64,000 bases of DNA. It comes from Theobroma cacao (lineage: Eukaryota; Streptophyta; Magnoliopsida; Malvales; Malvaceae). The notes below the pieces were generated by a model. That model had not been told where the DNA came from and did not search any database. It saw nothing but the letters and a program-made list of their open reading frames with translations. Positions within the stretch are counted from its first letter, which is position 1, and each line of letters starts with the position of its first letter. The position numbers and the translations under genes are program-made. Of the stretch, positions 29,663 through 42,856 are shown in pieces. The stretch spans positions 34,802,041 through 34,866,040 of the forward strand of contig NC_030850.1 of the NCBI RefSeq assembly GCF_000208745.1. Direction: 5' to 3'.

Positions 29663-31934
29663 ATGGGTTGTTTGTCTTGTCTGCAATGCTGAACTTTTGA
29701 ACATCTTTGTTTGCTGGTGCCCTTTCTTTGGTATTTCCTTTTAAACTTTTCAGACATGGGATGGTCTATTTATGTGGTTGGAACAAGACAGAAGATACAT
29801 TGTTGTTTTCGGGCATAGCTTTTACAAGTCAGCATAAACATTGGGTGATTACTCATTAATAGATATGTTCTTGAGAAATGTCATCCTTTCTAGTTCAGTC
29901 TCACAATTGAAAGTCTCCCCTACAACATAAACATTAAGCAATATATAAAAGTAGGTAAAAATGTGTAGGAATTAGAATCGAAAACTCGAATGTCTGGATC
30001 GCGTATTGTAAGATATTGATAATTATGAAAGTAATTGTAATAATGTGCTAATCTTATTTAGGTTGAAGTTCAATTTCAAAAATATAAAAAAACCAAAAAA
30101 ATAAAAACGTTTTTTCTTTTCGAGAAGAGAAAAAAAAAAACAAAAAGAAAAAGAAGTATTCGCGGGTTTAACAACGACGTCGTATTACTAAGCACTGCCC
30201 GGTGCTTTTTTCTCCCTTTGAAGTGCTTTATTTTTTCCGTATGTTCGTCAGCTTCTGCTCGGTCTGCCGAGGGAAAACGGTGGAAATGAAACGGAAAAGG
30301 AAATCCGGTTTATCACTTTCTCTTTCGCTTATTTAAGTCTATTGCTTTGGAACTTATATCTAATTCCTTGAAATTTTTACCCGGATTGAAAATAAATTTG
30401 TTATTAATTAGTTTTATTAATTATTTTCCACAATTTCACATTCGTAATTTGACTATCTTAGCTCTTTCAATCGATTATTGGCTTGTTTGCTTACGTTCGT
30501 TCTTAATTTCATGTGTGATGCGCTTTTTTGAATTGATTTACGGAATTGAAGGCTTACTATGTACTGTTGAAGCGAGAGGTGTTAATAATGAAAGAATTCC
30601 TTGGGAATTTGAAATCTATGTTTCCTTTTTCAGGATTACGTAGGAACAATCGTGAACCTAAATATGAAAAAATCAAACAAAGTCCAGCCAACTTTCTCAT
30701 CAGCCTTTAAAGATGCAAAAATCGGCTGAATTAGTTGTGATGATCAACTTCACTTTAAATTAAGCATGGCCGGATGTGTTTATGCATCTGTGTATTAGTT
30801 CAAGCAAATGATTATACTTTTTATCCTCTTGACTGATCATTTTTGCATTTCTGATGGTGAATATGAAACTAGCTTCCTAGGTTTGGGTGATTCTAGTTAT
30901 ATACTGTACTCTACTAAGTGATTGTGATGAGAATTCTTGATACTGGTGCATTTTTTCTCTTGATCTCTAGCTTGTAGATTGTTATGACCTTGTCTTTGCT
31001 TCAGCTTAATATGCTATTATTGATTAAAGTTGAGGAGATAAAAATGGCATCAATTTGTGAGTGTTCAGATTTAACTGTTTATTCTTTGTAGATCATAACA
31101 TGATCATGCAGAAAATGAAGGCAGTGCTCCCTCTCTCTCTCTTTTTTTTTTTTTAATCAGTATTGCCAAAAGCAGAAAATGATCAGAAAGAGTAGAGTTC
31201 GAAGGCATGAAAAAGGACTCAAATAGAGGAATGACTGATCTATCCTAGCAAGAGCCCCTGGAAAGTCTGGAGTCAAAAACAATTGTTCTTTGGCATTTGA
31301 TTTCTCTTTCAAATGTGACAAGCCTCCTACTGGACTTTTGCATCAGCAGTATGCTGTGCTCAAGTGATCCTTGTGCGTTTTGATTTCTTATAATCTATTG
31401 TTGAATTGTTTGTAGGTTATAATCTTTTTTTGCCTGGCTGGATAATTTCTAATTTATAAAAGGCTGTAAATGGGGTCATCCATTTCTGCTAGACTTGTAG
31501 CAAGGCTACTCAATTTTGCCTTGGAAAATTGGGATGGCAGTTGTTTCAGTGGTCCATTGGTTTGTGGCGGTACTGCAATATCGCCTTGAAGCCTTCTATC
31601 ATCTTAGCAAACATGGTAAGTAATCTGTTTTTCTTTTATTTGTTTGTTCTTATCAGTATCTCGTATACAAAAAAGCAAAATAGAGCATTATATGGAAACA
31701 ACAGCGAAAGAAACATAACAAGAGTTATTCTTTTCATTTCAGGTACGTTTCAGATTTCCAATCATAAAACACGTGGGCGGAATGGAAACACGTGGCTTTT
31801 GAAGTTTTTTACCCTTCCTGAGAATTACCCTTTTAAATACCTCATTCTCATCGAAAACCTAGGTCTGAAGTGTTTATCTCACAGAAGAATTAGGGGAAAT
31901 CTGTAAGCGCTGTTGAGAAATCATCATTTTTCCT
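29663..31934. other. Intergenic, 2.3 kb
   Basis: 29663-29900 is the likely 3' UTR of the zinc-knuckle gene. 30060-30160 is A-rich, followed by a GC-richer patch (30160-30310) that may be the start of a long transcribed leader for the next gene, whose first coding exon is at 31935. A (CT)n plus T-run lies at 31129-31155. Frames at 30347-30643 and 31529-31906 have no protein-like composition and are not called. Confidence 0.45.
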
Positions 31935-34369
31935 ATGGCAGACGAGAATTCATCGAGGCCAATTCCTGATCGCTGGATGTTGGTTGTTAAAGAGCAGAAG
32001 GGTGGATCTAGGCGCTCGGTAATTTGGCATTTAATTTTATTTATTTATCTCTTTATGATCGATACGATTTTAGCACTAGAGATTTGATATTTATCAAGCA
32101 CTTTAATCAAGTTCTCTGCCTACATTAATTTGTTGAATGCTTAATAGATTTTGGGTTTTGGTGATGGATTGATTCAGTCGATCTGACTTTGGTGGTCTAG
32201 ATTTTAATACCTAATCTGTTAAATCGTATGCTTTTGTCAAGGCATGCATGTCACATCTTCATATGAAATGTCAAGAATGCTGATTTTCTTGTGTGCTTAC
32301 TAGGTAAGAGCCTTGCTTTTCTGTTTTGACAAACCTGAGAGAATATGATATGGTGGTTTATAAAGTTTTAACTCCTTTTATGTACATGCTCTTGATAATT
32401 TGAAGATCAAAGTCCCTTTTTAACTGTAGATCCAGAAGATGATTTTAATGATATAGGTGGACTGTGTTTGCCCCTTTGGCAGCTGTTGCTTGGCCTGTGT
32501 GATCTATCTTAGAGTTGCTGGACAGTTCATGCAGGATTGCTTGCTGCGGACTACCACTGCATGCTAAATAATTGTATGAACATTAATTCTTCCATTTTTA
32601 TGGAATTTCTCACCATCCCTTAAATAGATGACCATAAAGAGGTTCCAAAGTAAGACTGTTGGTGGAACCAACAATTGCTGTTTTAGAGGCTTGCAATATA
32701 TGAAGGTAGACCTTGACAAGAAGTCCCCTCACAGGAAACGTAATTCCAGTAATGCTTTTATATGACATTAGAACCTTTACCAATGAATGCTGTGCGCAAA
32801 CTTCTATGTATGGTCCTTATGTTTGTGGATTTACATTTGCAATGGTGATCCTTCTGTCTCTGTCCAGCTATATTGTTTATTGTGTTCAAATCTGCAATAA
32901 CCAAGGTTTTTTTCTTATTTTTTGAAGAATATTAGCTAATTAACAAGAAAAACTATTTGCCCTTCAAGATTATTGGACTTTCTTGTCATGAAATGCCTTT
33001 CTCTTTCACTGTTCTCCTTTTCTTAGCTTAAAGGCACATGACACTCAGAAAAACTGTAGGAATGCAAGATTGCTTGTGATAGAATTGAATCTAGATGAAA
33101 GTTAGACAGTAGAAAGGAGAATTTTATTGATTGATGGTTTAAATATTTGGCTCTTGCAGTACTACTCATGTCCAGAGACTGGTCAAAAGTTCTACACCTA
33201 TGAAGATCTCATGCGATATGTGAACTATGCAAAGGCTGCTAAGCTTTCCATCTACTCACCTGTGAGTTTGAACATATTTTGCTTTAATATGGCGTTATTA
33301 ATAATTTTATTTATCCTTGATAACCAGACACATGAGGGTTGAGGATGAATGTTAGAGCCCCAACTAAAGCGGATGCAGCATATTATGAGACAATAATCAT
33401 TAGTGGTTAAAATATCATTCAGGCCTTGATTGCTGGATTTGCTTCCGTTCTGATTTAAGATATGCCATTATTCTCATGTTCTCGCTTTAGATTTGATTTA
33501 AGATTTTTGTTCTTTTCTTCCTCTATCCTCGTTAGTCCATAATCCTCACCCAACCTTTTGTATCTTCTAAGATCCACATGATAATTAATGGCTCTCACTC
33601 TCTATCATTAATGTTTTTATATGTGCCAATTGGTGTAAATGAATAAATTTGTTCCTTTTTTGCAATAGTAATTGAACTTTATTTTTATTTCAATTTATTT
33701 TCTTTTACACTAATCCTCTGTTGCAGAATTTTCGTCCCATTAATCCTCGCAAACCAAAGAAAAAAGCTAGCGTGCCTGATGTAGATCAGAGTAAGCTCTA
33801 AATTGATTCTTCTTAGATCTTTTTAATCTAATCTGCCCTTCACCATAGTCCCTTCCCTCAGCTTCTCTTTTTCTTTTTGATCAAGGCTCTCTTTGCCAAT
33901 GCTATTGTGTTTATAACTGGATCATTGATACTGCATTAACTTCAAAAATAGCTACTTTACATGTATTACTCAAAGTGCATTGCAATCAACCTTGAAGTGC
34001 ATTTAAATGATAACATAATCAACTGTTGTTTGCTTCTACAAATTTTTTCAGAAAATTGCGTTCAAAATGATTATACTCTACTGTTCTCATGGCCAATGAT
34101 TTTGATTTGTTTTTTTTGGTGTGTGATAAGAGGCCAGAGGCCAAGGAATTGATATTATGTTCTGTTTGACAGGTGCAGTTGAGAAAAGCTCAGATTCAGA
34201 AGATTCTACATTCAAATTGCCTAGCATTGCTTCGCTTGAGCTGATGGAGGTGGTGAGTCCATCACATTCTGACAAACAGTCTGCATCAGGGAAATCGAAG
34301 CTGGAGAACCAGTCTTCGAATGAGGCATGCAGTTCTGAGAGGGGAAAGGGCAAGAAACAGAAGAAGTGA
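31935..34369 (+). CDS. Small methyl-CpG-binding-domain-like protein
   Basis: Four exons: 31935..32018, 33160..33261, 33727..33790, 34173..34369, 447 nt, 148 residues. It starts MADENSSRPIPDRWMLVVKE. Residues about 10-62 read as an MBD-type fold: DRWMLVVKEQKGGSRRS, then YYSCPETGQKFYTYEDLMRYV, which matches the usual W...YY.SP.G..F.S..E...Y spacing. The rest is low-complexity and polar, with a basic PRKPKKKA and a Lys-rich end GKGKKQKK that may be nuclear-localising. The role in binding methylated DNA is inferred from the domain only; several plant MBD proteins do not bind methyl-CpG. Exon 3 joins exon 4 in phase 1 to give an AGT codon. Confidence 0.8.
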
Positions 34370-36024
34370 AAGCGACGGAAAAGAAGTGTTAGCCTCCTGC
34401 TATATTATTAGTAAAAATAAAATGGTATACAAGTTTTGTATTGCCATAGACTTTGTTTCCTGAACTCAGGACTTGTTGATTTGCTTTGTGTGTTTGGATC
34501 CATCACAGACTTGACTTGTGATACTGCTTTTAACTGTTAAATTTACCTTTCCAGTTGGAGGCTTTCTAATTCCTATGCTCAGTTGCTCTATATATTGTCT
34601 TCCTTCCCTTCATCCCCCTTCTTTATGCTGAACTATCGTCTGTTGGGCCCTTTTGGTTGGCCTGCCACCCTGTGACATTACTGTTTGGAGCCCATCATAG
34701 GCAGAGCCGGCCCATAATAATTGAACTAGTCTCCATAATAAAAAGGTTAATTCTATTTCCATTTTTTGTAATTTTAATATTTCTGGTATGATATTTTATG
34801 GTTTCTTTTTTTTTTAATTAACACTATAAAAATATTTTTTTTCGAAGTATATTGTAGATAATTTTTATTCTCAAAAAAAACTTTAATTGTTAATTTTGAC
34901 CAATAAAATGACAAAAATATTTTTAAAACTAACTAGATAGATTAACTTTGAATCAAAGATATTTTGATAATTTTATTAAATAAAATTAATGGTTAATCTC
35001 TCATGAGAATAGAAGTTATCCACGATATATTGATTAAAAAAATAAAAATATTTTCATGGTACTAAATAAAAAACATCACAAAATATTATGTGAAAAAAGT
35101 TCAAATCATAAGAAAAGCAAGTAAAGATCACCCAATTAAAAAAATGACTCATCTTTAAATGTAGATTATTCAGATTAAACAACAGGAAATACCATTTTTA
35201 TAGAATCATGGGTGAATCCATCTTCTAATTTATACAAAGATCATATAGACTTCTACATTTATAGAAGTAATAATTACATACAATTACTATATGGTCCATT
35301 ACTAAGGTCTAGCATTCATGTTTCTATATATTTAATTTTAGTTATGAAGAGCATAAGATTTCATGCCATTAATTAATCCTATAAACCATGGAATGCTTAA
35401 TTACAGAATCTTTCATTAGGGGTTGGATGCTAAATACCCGCATCTACTCCTATCTGCCCGAACAAAACCAAACAAACAAACCTCGTACTATAAAACGTAT
35501 ATATATCTCTTCCCATCTCTCTCAGTTTTCCCGCTGAACTTCCCTTCTGATTCCCTCTGCCCCAAAAGGCCTAATCTTTCACGTCTCTGCCTCTTACCCT
35601 TCTGTTCCTATAGTTATCTACTCAGTTGGTAGTCACAACTCTCTTCCTTTCCTTTCTTTGTTTTTCTTTTTCATTTCAAAGATTTCATATTTCTGCCTTC
35701 TTTCAGCTTCTATATTGAGTTTTAGCCGTTGCACTGTTATTCTTAGAGCAGGGAAAGCTTTTAGAGAGAGGGAGACTAAACCAAAAACAAAGTGTGTGGG
35801 ATTGTTCTTAGGAATGAAACAGAAAACCCCTTTTTATGTTTCCATTTATCTTTTGGTTGGATCTTTGTTTACTATTTATGTTTTGTTCTTGACAGTTATG
35901 TTGTCATTGGACTTAAAAACCTGACTTTTAGTTGAGGGTTTGGGCCTTTTTTTTTATTACTACATTTTTTTAAATGAAGGATGTGACTTGGGTTTGTGCC
36001 ATGTTGTTGGTTTAAGCTTTAAGC
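34370..36024. other. Intergenic, 1.65 kb
   Basis: 34370-34650 is the likely 3' UTR of the MBD-like gene. A family A repeat copy follows. 35480-36024 is a pyrimidine-rich leader and promoter for the MYB gene, possibly with a leader intron. No further gene is supported. Confidence 0.5.
34740..35060. repeat. Dispersed AT-rich repeat, family A (copy 2)
   Basis: It shares ttttaattaacacta, ttttgataatttt (34962-34974) and a gagaatagaagttatccac-like segment with the copy at 54760-54940, and the last two with 26655-26830. No open frame; MITE-like. Confidence 0.5.
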
Positions 36025-38577
36025 ATGGAAGAAGTCAAGGAGGATGGTGATGATACTACCACAGGCATTGATGATGTTAATGACAATGTAGTTCGAAAGA
36101 CAGTCCCTGTTCATGGGTTTGTTTGTTTGTTTCTTTTTCTCTTTTTTACTTCCTCTTTTAAATGTCTTTAGATCAATTATGAATAAGAAAATTTGCTTGT
36201 AGATCACCAAATTTGTCCTGATGTTAGTCTTTACTGTCTTTACAGGAGGATTTCAGGTCCTACTAGACGATCAACTAAGGGAGGTTGGACAGAGGAGGAG
36301 GTCAGTGTTTGGAAGCTATAACTATGTTTTGTGATCACATATTTTTGGTAAATTATACCAGATGGCATCCTATAAAGCAAATAGATGGAATCTCAGTTCT
36401 TTGATTGCAACATCTGAAATCTGATGGATGAAATTGAAAATCGGCCCTGATTTTAGTATGTTAGGTGTAACTTACTCTACTCTTCTGTAGTGCTGTCAGG
36501 TGCTTGAAAGGAAAAATGAAATGGTCCTTTCTCATTATGATTTCATTGCAACCATTGCTTGAAAGGAAATGTTGTTTTTGTTCTTTCTTCTTTTTTAACA
36601 GGACAAAATGTTGACCACTGCTGTCCAAAAATTCAATGGCAAAAATTGGAAAAAGATAGGTATGCATGTGTGTTTGAAAGACTTGATCTCTTGCTTACTG
36701 TTAATGCTTCTCGTGTTTGAATACTAAACTTTCATTGAAGGAAGGAATTGGAATGATGAGCATCCAGATCATAATCTCTCCTTGTACCATATTGAACATC
36801 ATCTCTTGACATCGTTTACTTAAATCTTTTGCAGCCGAGTGTGTTCCTGATAGAACAGATGTTCAGTGCCTACATCGCTGGCAGAAGGTTCTTAATCCTG
36901 ACCTTGTTAAAGGACCTTGGAGCAAGGAGGTGCTAATCAAATCATGTTGATTCTTTTTTTATTTTTATTCAGTAGGAGCCTCAAGCCTGCCACTATATTA
37001 TTTATAACAGTGCTTCATTCTTCACTCTGTGTTTTCAGGAAGATGAACTTATCTTTGAGCTTGTGGAGAAGCAAGGGAAGAAGAAATGGTCAGAAATAGC
37101 TAAATACTTGCCAGGCCGCATAGGCAAGCAATGTCGAGAAAGGTGCCTGATCACTTGTCAAAAACACTAACAGATTGCTTGAAATATTCCTACTTCATAT
37201 AGTTTATCATTTGTACATTGTTTCTTGTCAAAAAGCATGTAAAATCTGAGTGTCTATTCAGGTGGTTCAATCACTTAAATCCAGATATAAAGAAAACTGC
37301 TTGGACGGAAGAGGAGGAGTTGGTTCTTATTAGGGCACATGGAACATATGGGAACAGGTGGGCTGAGATAGCGAAGCTTCTTCCAGGCAGGTTTGTCCTG
37401 AAAAGAGCATGAGTATCTGAAAAAGAAACCAAACAAGAGCCATTTTCTTTCCTTTGAATAAGTTCATTCAAATTAATTGGTTGTTTCTTCTATTTTGTTG
37501 TGCAGGACTGAAAATTCAATAAAGAATCACTGGAACTGTTCAGTGAAGAAGAAAGTAGAGATACTTGCAGCTTCTGGTGTTAATCGAGGCAATCATGATA
37601 GAAAAGTGGAGTGCATGTCCTTCGGGCTAGGCAAACCTCTTGAACAAAAAGTTAATCAGGGAAGAGGCACAAACCCTTTTTCACTGCAATTGGTTCTTGG
37701 AGATACCGATAGAAAAGAAAGCAACCTAGCAATTTCAAATAGAGAAACTTGCAGAGTGGTGAGAAAAGATGCTAATGTTACAATGAAAACATCCTCTCTA
37801 ACCATGTTTGCTAAGAGATATGATGAAGGAAGTGATCTGACTATCAAACAGCACCAAATGCATGCTTGTGATGCTCAAGCACCTGGAAACTCTTATAACC
37901 TTGCGGCTAACTGGTATGATAGATCTCATCATATTTCTTTTGGTGATCATGTGAAATTCCCATTTTTACATGAAAGAACAACTGAGCATTGCTTGCCACC
38001 TTCACCTCTCCCGTTGAGTACTCCATTAAATGCTACCATTGCTGCTGCTTGTGATGGGAAAGCTGCTGTTCCAGGCTTTGTTGAGAGAATGTATACTTCT
38101 GTCAGACCACAGGACAGAAACACTGAAAAAGTGGAGTTGAGGCTTGGTTGCTTAAGCTATGAATCGCTTCAACTCAAGGATTTGAATACTTTTTTGACAA
38201 CTGGTAGATCATTTCCTCAAGCAGATAGTGATGTTCGAAAGGTATGTAGTCCAGTTTTCTTTAATACTCCACCTGTCAACCGCAGCTGTCCAGAAACAAT
38301 ATTGAGACGCGCAGCTAAGAGTTTTAAAAATACACCATCTATCATTAGAAAAAGAAGCTCTCAATCTACAAGACAAACTAGCAATCACAAAGAAAGTGAT
38401 GGTGTTGGTTCCAACGCAAAGCAGCTTTTCCTATCCCCTCCAAAGTCTCCGAAACTTGATACTACAGCTGTCACAAAATCTGTAGAAAAACGCCTGGAAT
38501 ATGTGCAGGAGTCATCCAGTAACATACCTAGAACATCATCTACCGCAGATCATTCTTCTAGCACCAATTCTACCTGA
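36025..38577 (+). CDS. MYB3R: Three-repeat (R1R2R3) MYB transcription factor, MYB3R type
   Basis: MYB3R proteins bind mitosis-specific activator (MSA) elements and switch G2/M genes on or off. Seven exons: 36025..36116, 36246..36300, 36602..36659, 36835..36929, 37039..37142, 37262..37390, 37506..38577, 1605 nt, 534 residues. The MYB repeats begin at about residue 43: R1 GGWTEEEDKMLTTAVQKF to LHRWQKVLNP, R2 KGPWSKEEDELIFELVEKQG to CRERWFNHLNP, R3 KTAWTEEEELVLIRAHGTYG to IKNHWNCSVKKK. Each has the three spaced Trp or equivalent aromatics. The long last exon encodes a Ser-rich tail with no other domain. Arabidopsis MYB3R2 lies next to DGD2, so this is its likely orthologue. Activator or repressor class cannot be decided by eye. 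Confidence 0.93.
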
Positions 38578-40041
38578 GATGGCTCATTGGGTTCTTCTCT
38601 GATCAGGCTATAAAGGTCAGTTCCTACTGTTCTACTCCATGCAATACCATGTCTCTTATTTTCATGAATATTTAGGTTTCATCAGAACAACATGCGGGAA
38701 GCAACCAGAAGAACGATCATGGATTGTGTGAACAGCTCATGTCTTGAAAATCAGAAAGACAAAATCTCCTGTAAGTCAGTTTGCAAATGTTAATTGTTCT
38801 TGCCTGGGTCTTAATCCCCATGGATTGTTTTTCCTGTTACTGTATTTCATATTTGTTCTCTTATGAAATTTCTGCTTCAACCAGGGCATTGGTGGTGCTC
38901 ATTCTTTTGTGTAAAGGAGAGATTTGGCTGCTGCTACTACTTTCCGTTCAACAAATCATACAATGAACAGATACACGACAAGGCTTCGATGTTAAGCCGA
39001 AGATAAATATTTATTGAATTCGTTATTCTTTTGTTGACATTTTTTTTTCCCGTGCCATTGTCTCCATCAACGGACGGCATCTTCGTATCCGGCCGGGGGC
39101 AAGCCATTATTACTTCAAATTTACTCTTTTCGTCTCTTTTTCTTTCTTTATATTTTTTTCAGATGTCCGAAATTTTTTTATACTGTAAATTTATTTTTTA
39201 TATTAAACAATATTCAACATTTTTTTTTCAAAATTTAATATAAAATATATTAAAATTTAATTTTTATCTTAATTCCATAAAAATAAAAAAATAATTATTT
39301 AAAATCAAATAGAGTATTAATTTTACAGTTATGCCTATGCTCTTTTAACAAATTCTTGATTTAGAGCTATGGTCTTTAATATAAGTATTAATCACTAATA
39401 CCTTTTGGGGAAAAAGAATAGGTAAAATTCTATTTTTTTATAATAAATAGCATATATTAGAAACAAAAGTGTAAAAATTATTGCTTTGGGTTATTTAGGT
39501 CACAACGTTAACTAAAGATTTTTTTAGTCCAACTTTCCCTTGCTTACACCTTAAATAACCAAACAAGGAAAAAATTAAATCCAAAAAAAAATATTTTGAC
39601 CGCCATAACCAATCACACATTAATGTGCCACGTGGCATGCATGTAATCCCTATGGATAGAGTAAGCATATACATATAATTATATGACTAAAGTTTTAAAT
39701 TAAATGTTATGATTACGTTTTCTACTTTACCACCAAAACATTTTAATGAAACGTTTTAATTGAGAATTTAATGTAATTTAATATTAAAGTGTTTGATATA
39801 TATAAAATTAATTGATTAAAATCTTGAATATAATATTAAGCATTTAGCTTAGAAAACATACGCATCCTATAAAAAATTACTACTTCAAAACCATAGTAGT
39901 ATTCACATGAATTAAAAGAAGTTTTTTTATTTTTTAAATAAAATAAAGCACAATAAATAAATACTATCTATTTATAGTAGTTGAAATTTATTTTTTCGAA
40001 AAAAAAGGCTTAACATTGTGTCCGAGACCAAAGACAGCGAA
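38578..40041. other. Intergenic: MYB3R 3' flank and thioesterase copy 1 promoter
   Basis: 38578-39010 is the MYB3R 3' UTR region, possibly with a 3' UTR intron (gtcagttcc near 38616 to atttag near 38674). 39230-39990 is AT-rich and forms the upstream region of thioesterase copy 1; an equivalent stretch lies before copy 2. A short frame at 39031-39243 is not called. Confidence 0.5.
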
Positions 40042-41821
40042 ATGGGAAAGCTCTCCTCCTCTGTAGTTCCTGCTTCTCAGGGACCGCAAACCTTCTCTTC
40101 TTCTTCTGCTGCTGCTTCCACGACAAAATCCCAAGACGGATCTTCGCCGTACGCGTCTAAGGTTCTGCGTTTCTTTGAAATCGTGGGGATTTCCGATCCC
40201 AACGTTGATAATTACAGGTCAAAAGACTTCTACTCCAATCTACTGCGTGACCACCTCAAGACCGACACTGTCCAACGTGGCCACGTCACCTGCTTCGCCA
40301 CCGTCAAACCCGCTGTCGCCGTAATTTCTTCTGAAACGTAATCTATTTCTATCAGAATTATTATGAATTACTCTCTTTTTTTATTGAGGATTTTTATCTT
40401 TGCAGAATTATTTTGGTGGGTTACATGGAGGGGTAGTTCCAGCGATAGCAGAAAGAGTGGCAATTGCGACAGTTAGAACAGTGGTGGGTGTGGAAAAGGA
40501 CATTTTTCTCGGTGAATTGGGCATTTCTTATCTCTCTGCTGCTCCCACAAATGTAAGCTCTCTTGGCTTTTCAAGTCCTAATATCTCTCCTTGGTTAATC
40601 CCTTCCCAATCAGGGGCGGAGGGTAGTTTGTCTATGCCCAAATATTTTAAAATTATTTATTTATTTATTTGAATGGCCCCTCAAAATAATTTTTTATTTA
40701 ATAATTATTTGTATTCCTTCAACCTTTGATGAAATTGAAGTCATTGTGTTCAACATATTGCTAATTAAGTCCGGCATATAAATTCTATGTTAAGCCTATG
40801 ATATTTAAAAAAGATTGAGTGAGCTCGAAAATTACTTTCTCTTCTACCCTTGTGCCAGGAGAGTGAGAGAGGGACTCCTTCTACATTCCCGTTATTTCTG
40901 TTAATGGGCATTTTTTAGTCTAATGTTTGATGAATTTTATTTAATTTTTTAAATAAGTGAGAATTGGATTATATATAAAGTTCTATTTGGCTGTTAGGTG
41001 TCTCTTTTTGTTTGGGTGACCTTTAAAAATGCTCTAGGTCGGCCCTTGTTCCCAATTATAGGTCTAATGGGGACAGATACAGAAAAGAAAAAGGAAGGCT
41101 GATTGTGATTATGCCTGTTAATTTGATGTTTAAGTGATGCATTGAACATTAGGGAGCAAATTCAATTTTCAGATGTTATCCCACTGTTTGATTAGAGCTT
41201 GTTCAAGTTTTGGCTTTTCTTTTGGGATGGAATGCATGTCCTAAGTTGAGAAAGGTTAGGAGGGGAAGTTAGATTTTATGCATGGAATCATATGGACTGA
41301 AGATCTGGACTTTGCTTAAACTTCTCCATGTTCCAGACTGCTAGGATTGTTAGTTTCTTGAACATGTAACACTGGCAAATGGGCTGCAGTGCTGAGCGTA
41401 CGTATATCTATGGGTAAAAAAATAGTTGCAGCCTCACTTTTCTCTAGTGAATTACTTATTGGGGATATGTCTAATTGGACCCATTGTCTGGATTCACCCT
41501 GAGAATTAAGGCTGATGTAGGCTGCTTTTGATAAACTGCATTGCTTGACCTTCTCTTGCATCTCATATGAAGATAATGCATCAGAAACAGAACAAGCTTT
41601 CTATCAATCATCTCACATACTCCTGTTTCTTTTCGGTTTAATGAATGTATACCATCACCTATGTTGTCACCATGCAGGTAGAGTTGATTGTTGATGGATC
41701 TATAGTGAGAAGTGGAAGAAATATAACTGTAGTTGCAGTTGAATTCAAAATGAAGGAAACAGGGAAACTGGTCTATATTGGCCGTGCAACCTTGTATAAT
41801 TCACCCATTGCCAAGTTATGA
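40042..41821 (+). CDS. Hotdog-fold acyl-CoA thioesterase family protein, copy 1
   Basis: Hydrolyses acyl-CoA or a related thioester if active; the substrate is unknown. Three exons: 40042..40320, 40406..40552, 41678..41821, 570 nt, 189 residues. The N-terminal 60 residues are Ser-rich. The hotdog (4HBT) domain spans exons 2-3: NYFGGLHGGVVPAIAERVA has the HGG motif at the start of the central helix, then LGELGISYLSAAP and VELIVDGSIVRSGRNI. It ends SPIAKL. The start is the first ATG; an in-frame upstream GTG is ignored. Intron 2 carries an hAT-like MITE. Compared with copy 2 there are 23 amino-acid substitutions and a one-residue indel, by my count. The frame is intact in both copies. Confidence 0.9.
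40611..41048. mobile_element. Non-autonomous hAT-like MITE in intron 2 of thioesterase copy 1
   Basis: 438 bp bounded by perfect 8-bp direct repeats ttcccaat (40603-40610 and 41049-41056). The ends are imperfect inverted repeats: CAGGGGCGGA at the left and, reading inward on the other strand, CAAGGGCCGA at the right. CAGGGGCGGA-type ends with 8-bp target duplications are characteristic of plant hAT elements. There is no transposase, so it needed help to move. It is AT-rich inside. Confidence 0.85.
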
Positions 41822-42856
41822 AGTGTACATAATAGTCCGAATTTTACTTGTGGCTCGGTTTGATAACCATGCCTCGTGCCTTTTAATATGTATCCCAAAA
41901 AGATTCCGGTTCTTTTTGGGTATTGCCAAATGAATATTCTTATGCCATTACTACCAAATAATCAAGATAAATGTGTTACCTTTTTAATTTCTGTTACCTC
42001 TTTTTACTTGATAAAACGATGAAGCAGAAGACTGATAGGAATATAGAACCCTGGGGTTCTAGGAGATCATTCTTGTGCTTTAAAATATCTCAAAGCTACT
42101 CATCAGTCATCACTTAAGTAGCATTGTACTTCAAAAGCAAAAACAGTCAAACAAACAGGATCGAGACAGACAATTTAATATTATTTGGAGAAAAGATGAA
42201 CCTTAAAGTGCCAAGTGTAATCAGTTGTGAAACATGTCTAATATTCTAATTTATAGATCAACGAGGAGAGAACCTAAAATTGAATGCAGTTAATGTGGAT
42301 AAAGAAGGCTACTTTATGCATATTACAGGGTAATGGGAGCAACCTGCAGAAACATTATAATGGAATAGAATCCGAATATTTGGTGCGCACATATTGATTA
42401 TTAGTCTTACATTCTCAGAATTATGAGCTTTTGATTCATACTGCTTTTTAATTTGTAACTTGTTCATTGGTCAAGACAAGATCCATGGCCCTTTACTTAC
42501 ACCAATAATCATCTGTGGGAGTTAAAAAACATGAGAGAAAAATAATGTACATCGGTAAATTTTGCATGATAACAATGCTGGGTGAAGCCTTTTGACACAT
42601 CTGCACTATGTTTGTAAATCCCACTTGCTGGACAACAAGTACTCTTGTGACTCAGCCTTTTACAACAACATGCATCCAGAAGCCTGGCATATCGGCAGAA
42701 CTGGTCTCAATGAATAAAATACCTAAGAAACATAAAGAAAATGCACCGGTTTAATTCAGCAATGCTTGTAGTGATTGATAAGATGTTACTGAAAAGGATT
42801 ATATAAATGGGTCTAACAGGATAGATAACTTTATCAACACACACCATCAACACTTC
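41822..42856. other. Convergent 3' flanks of thioesterase copy 1 and the cpFtsY fragment
   Basis: This holds the 3' UTR of thioesterase copy 1 from the left and the relic 3' UTR of the cpFtsY fragment from the right. It is closely similar to 48030-48975. No gene. Confidence 0.6.

Noticed and set aside
30347..30643. 98-codon plus-strand frame upstream of the MBD-like gene
   Set aside because: Begins without a supported ATG context and is rich in Ile, Leu and Phe from AT-rich DNA; more likely leader or intron.
31529..31906. 125-codon plus-strand frame just before the MBD-like start
   Set aside because: No domain signal. It crosses what looks like promoter or 5' leader of the gene at 31935.
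39031..39243. Frame repeated at 44482-44697 and 45138-45353, starting MLTF and containing STDGIFVSG
   Set aside because: It recurs only because the whole flank is duplicated. It ends in low-complexity Phe/Ile codons from T-runs, and there is no homology I recognise.
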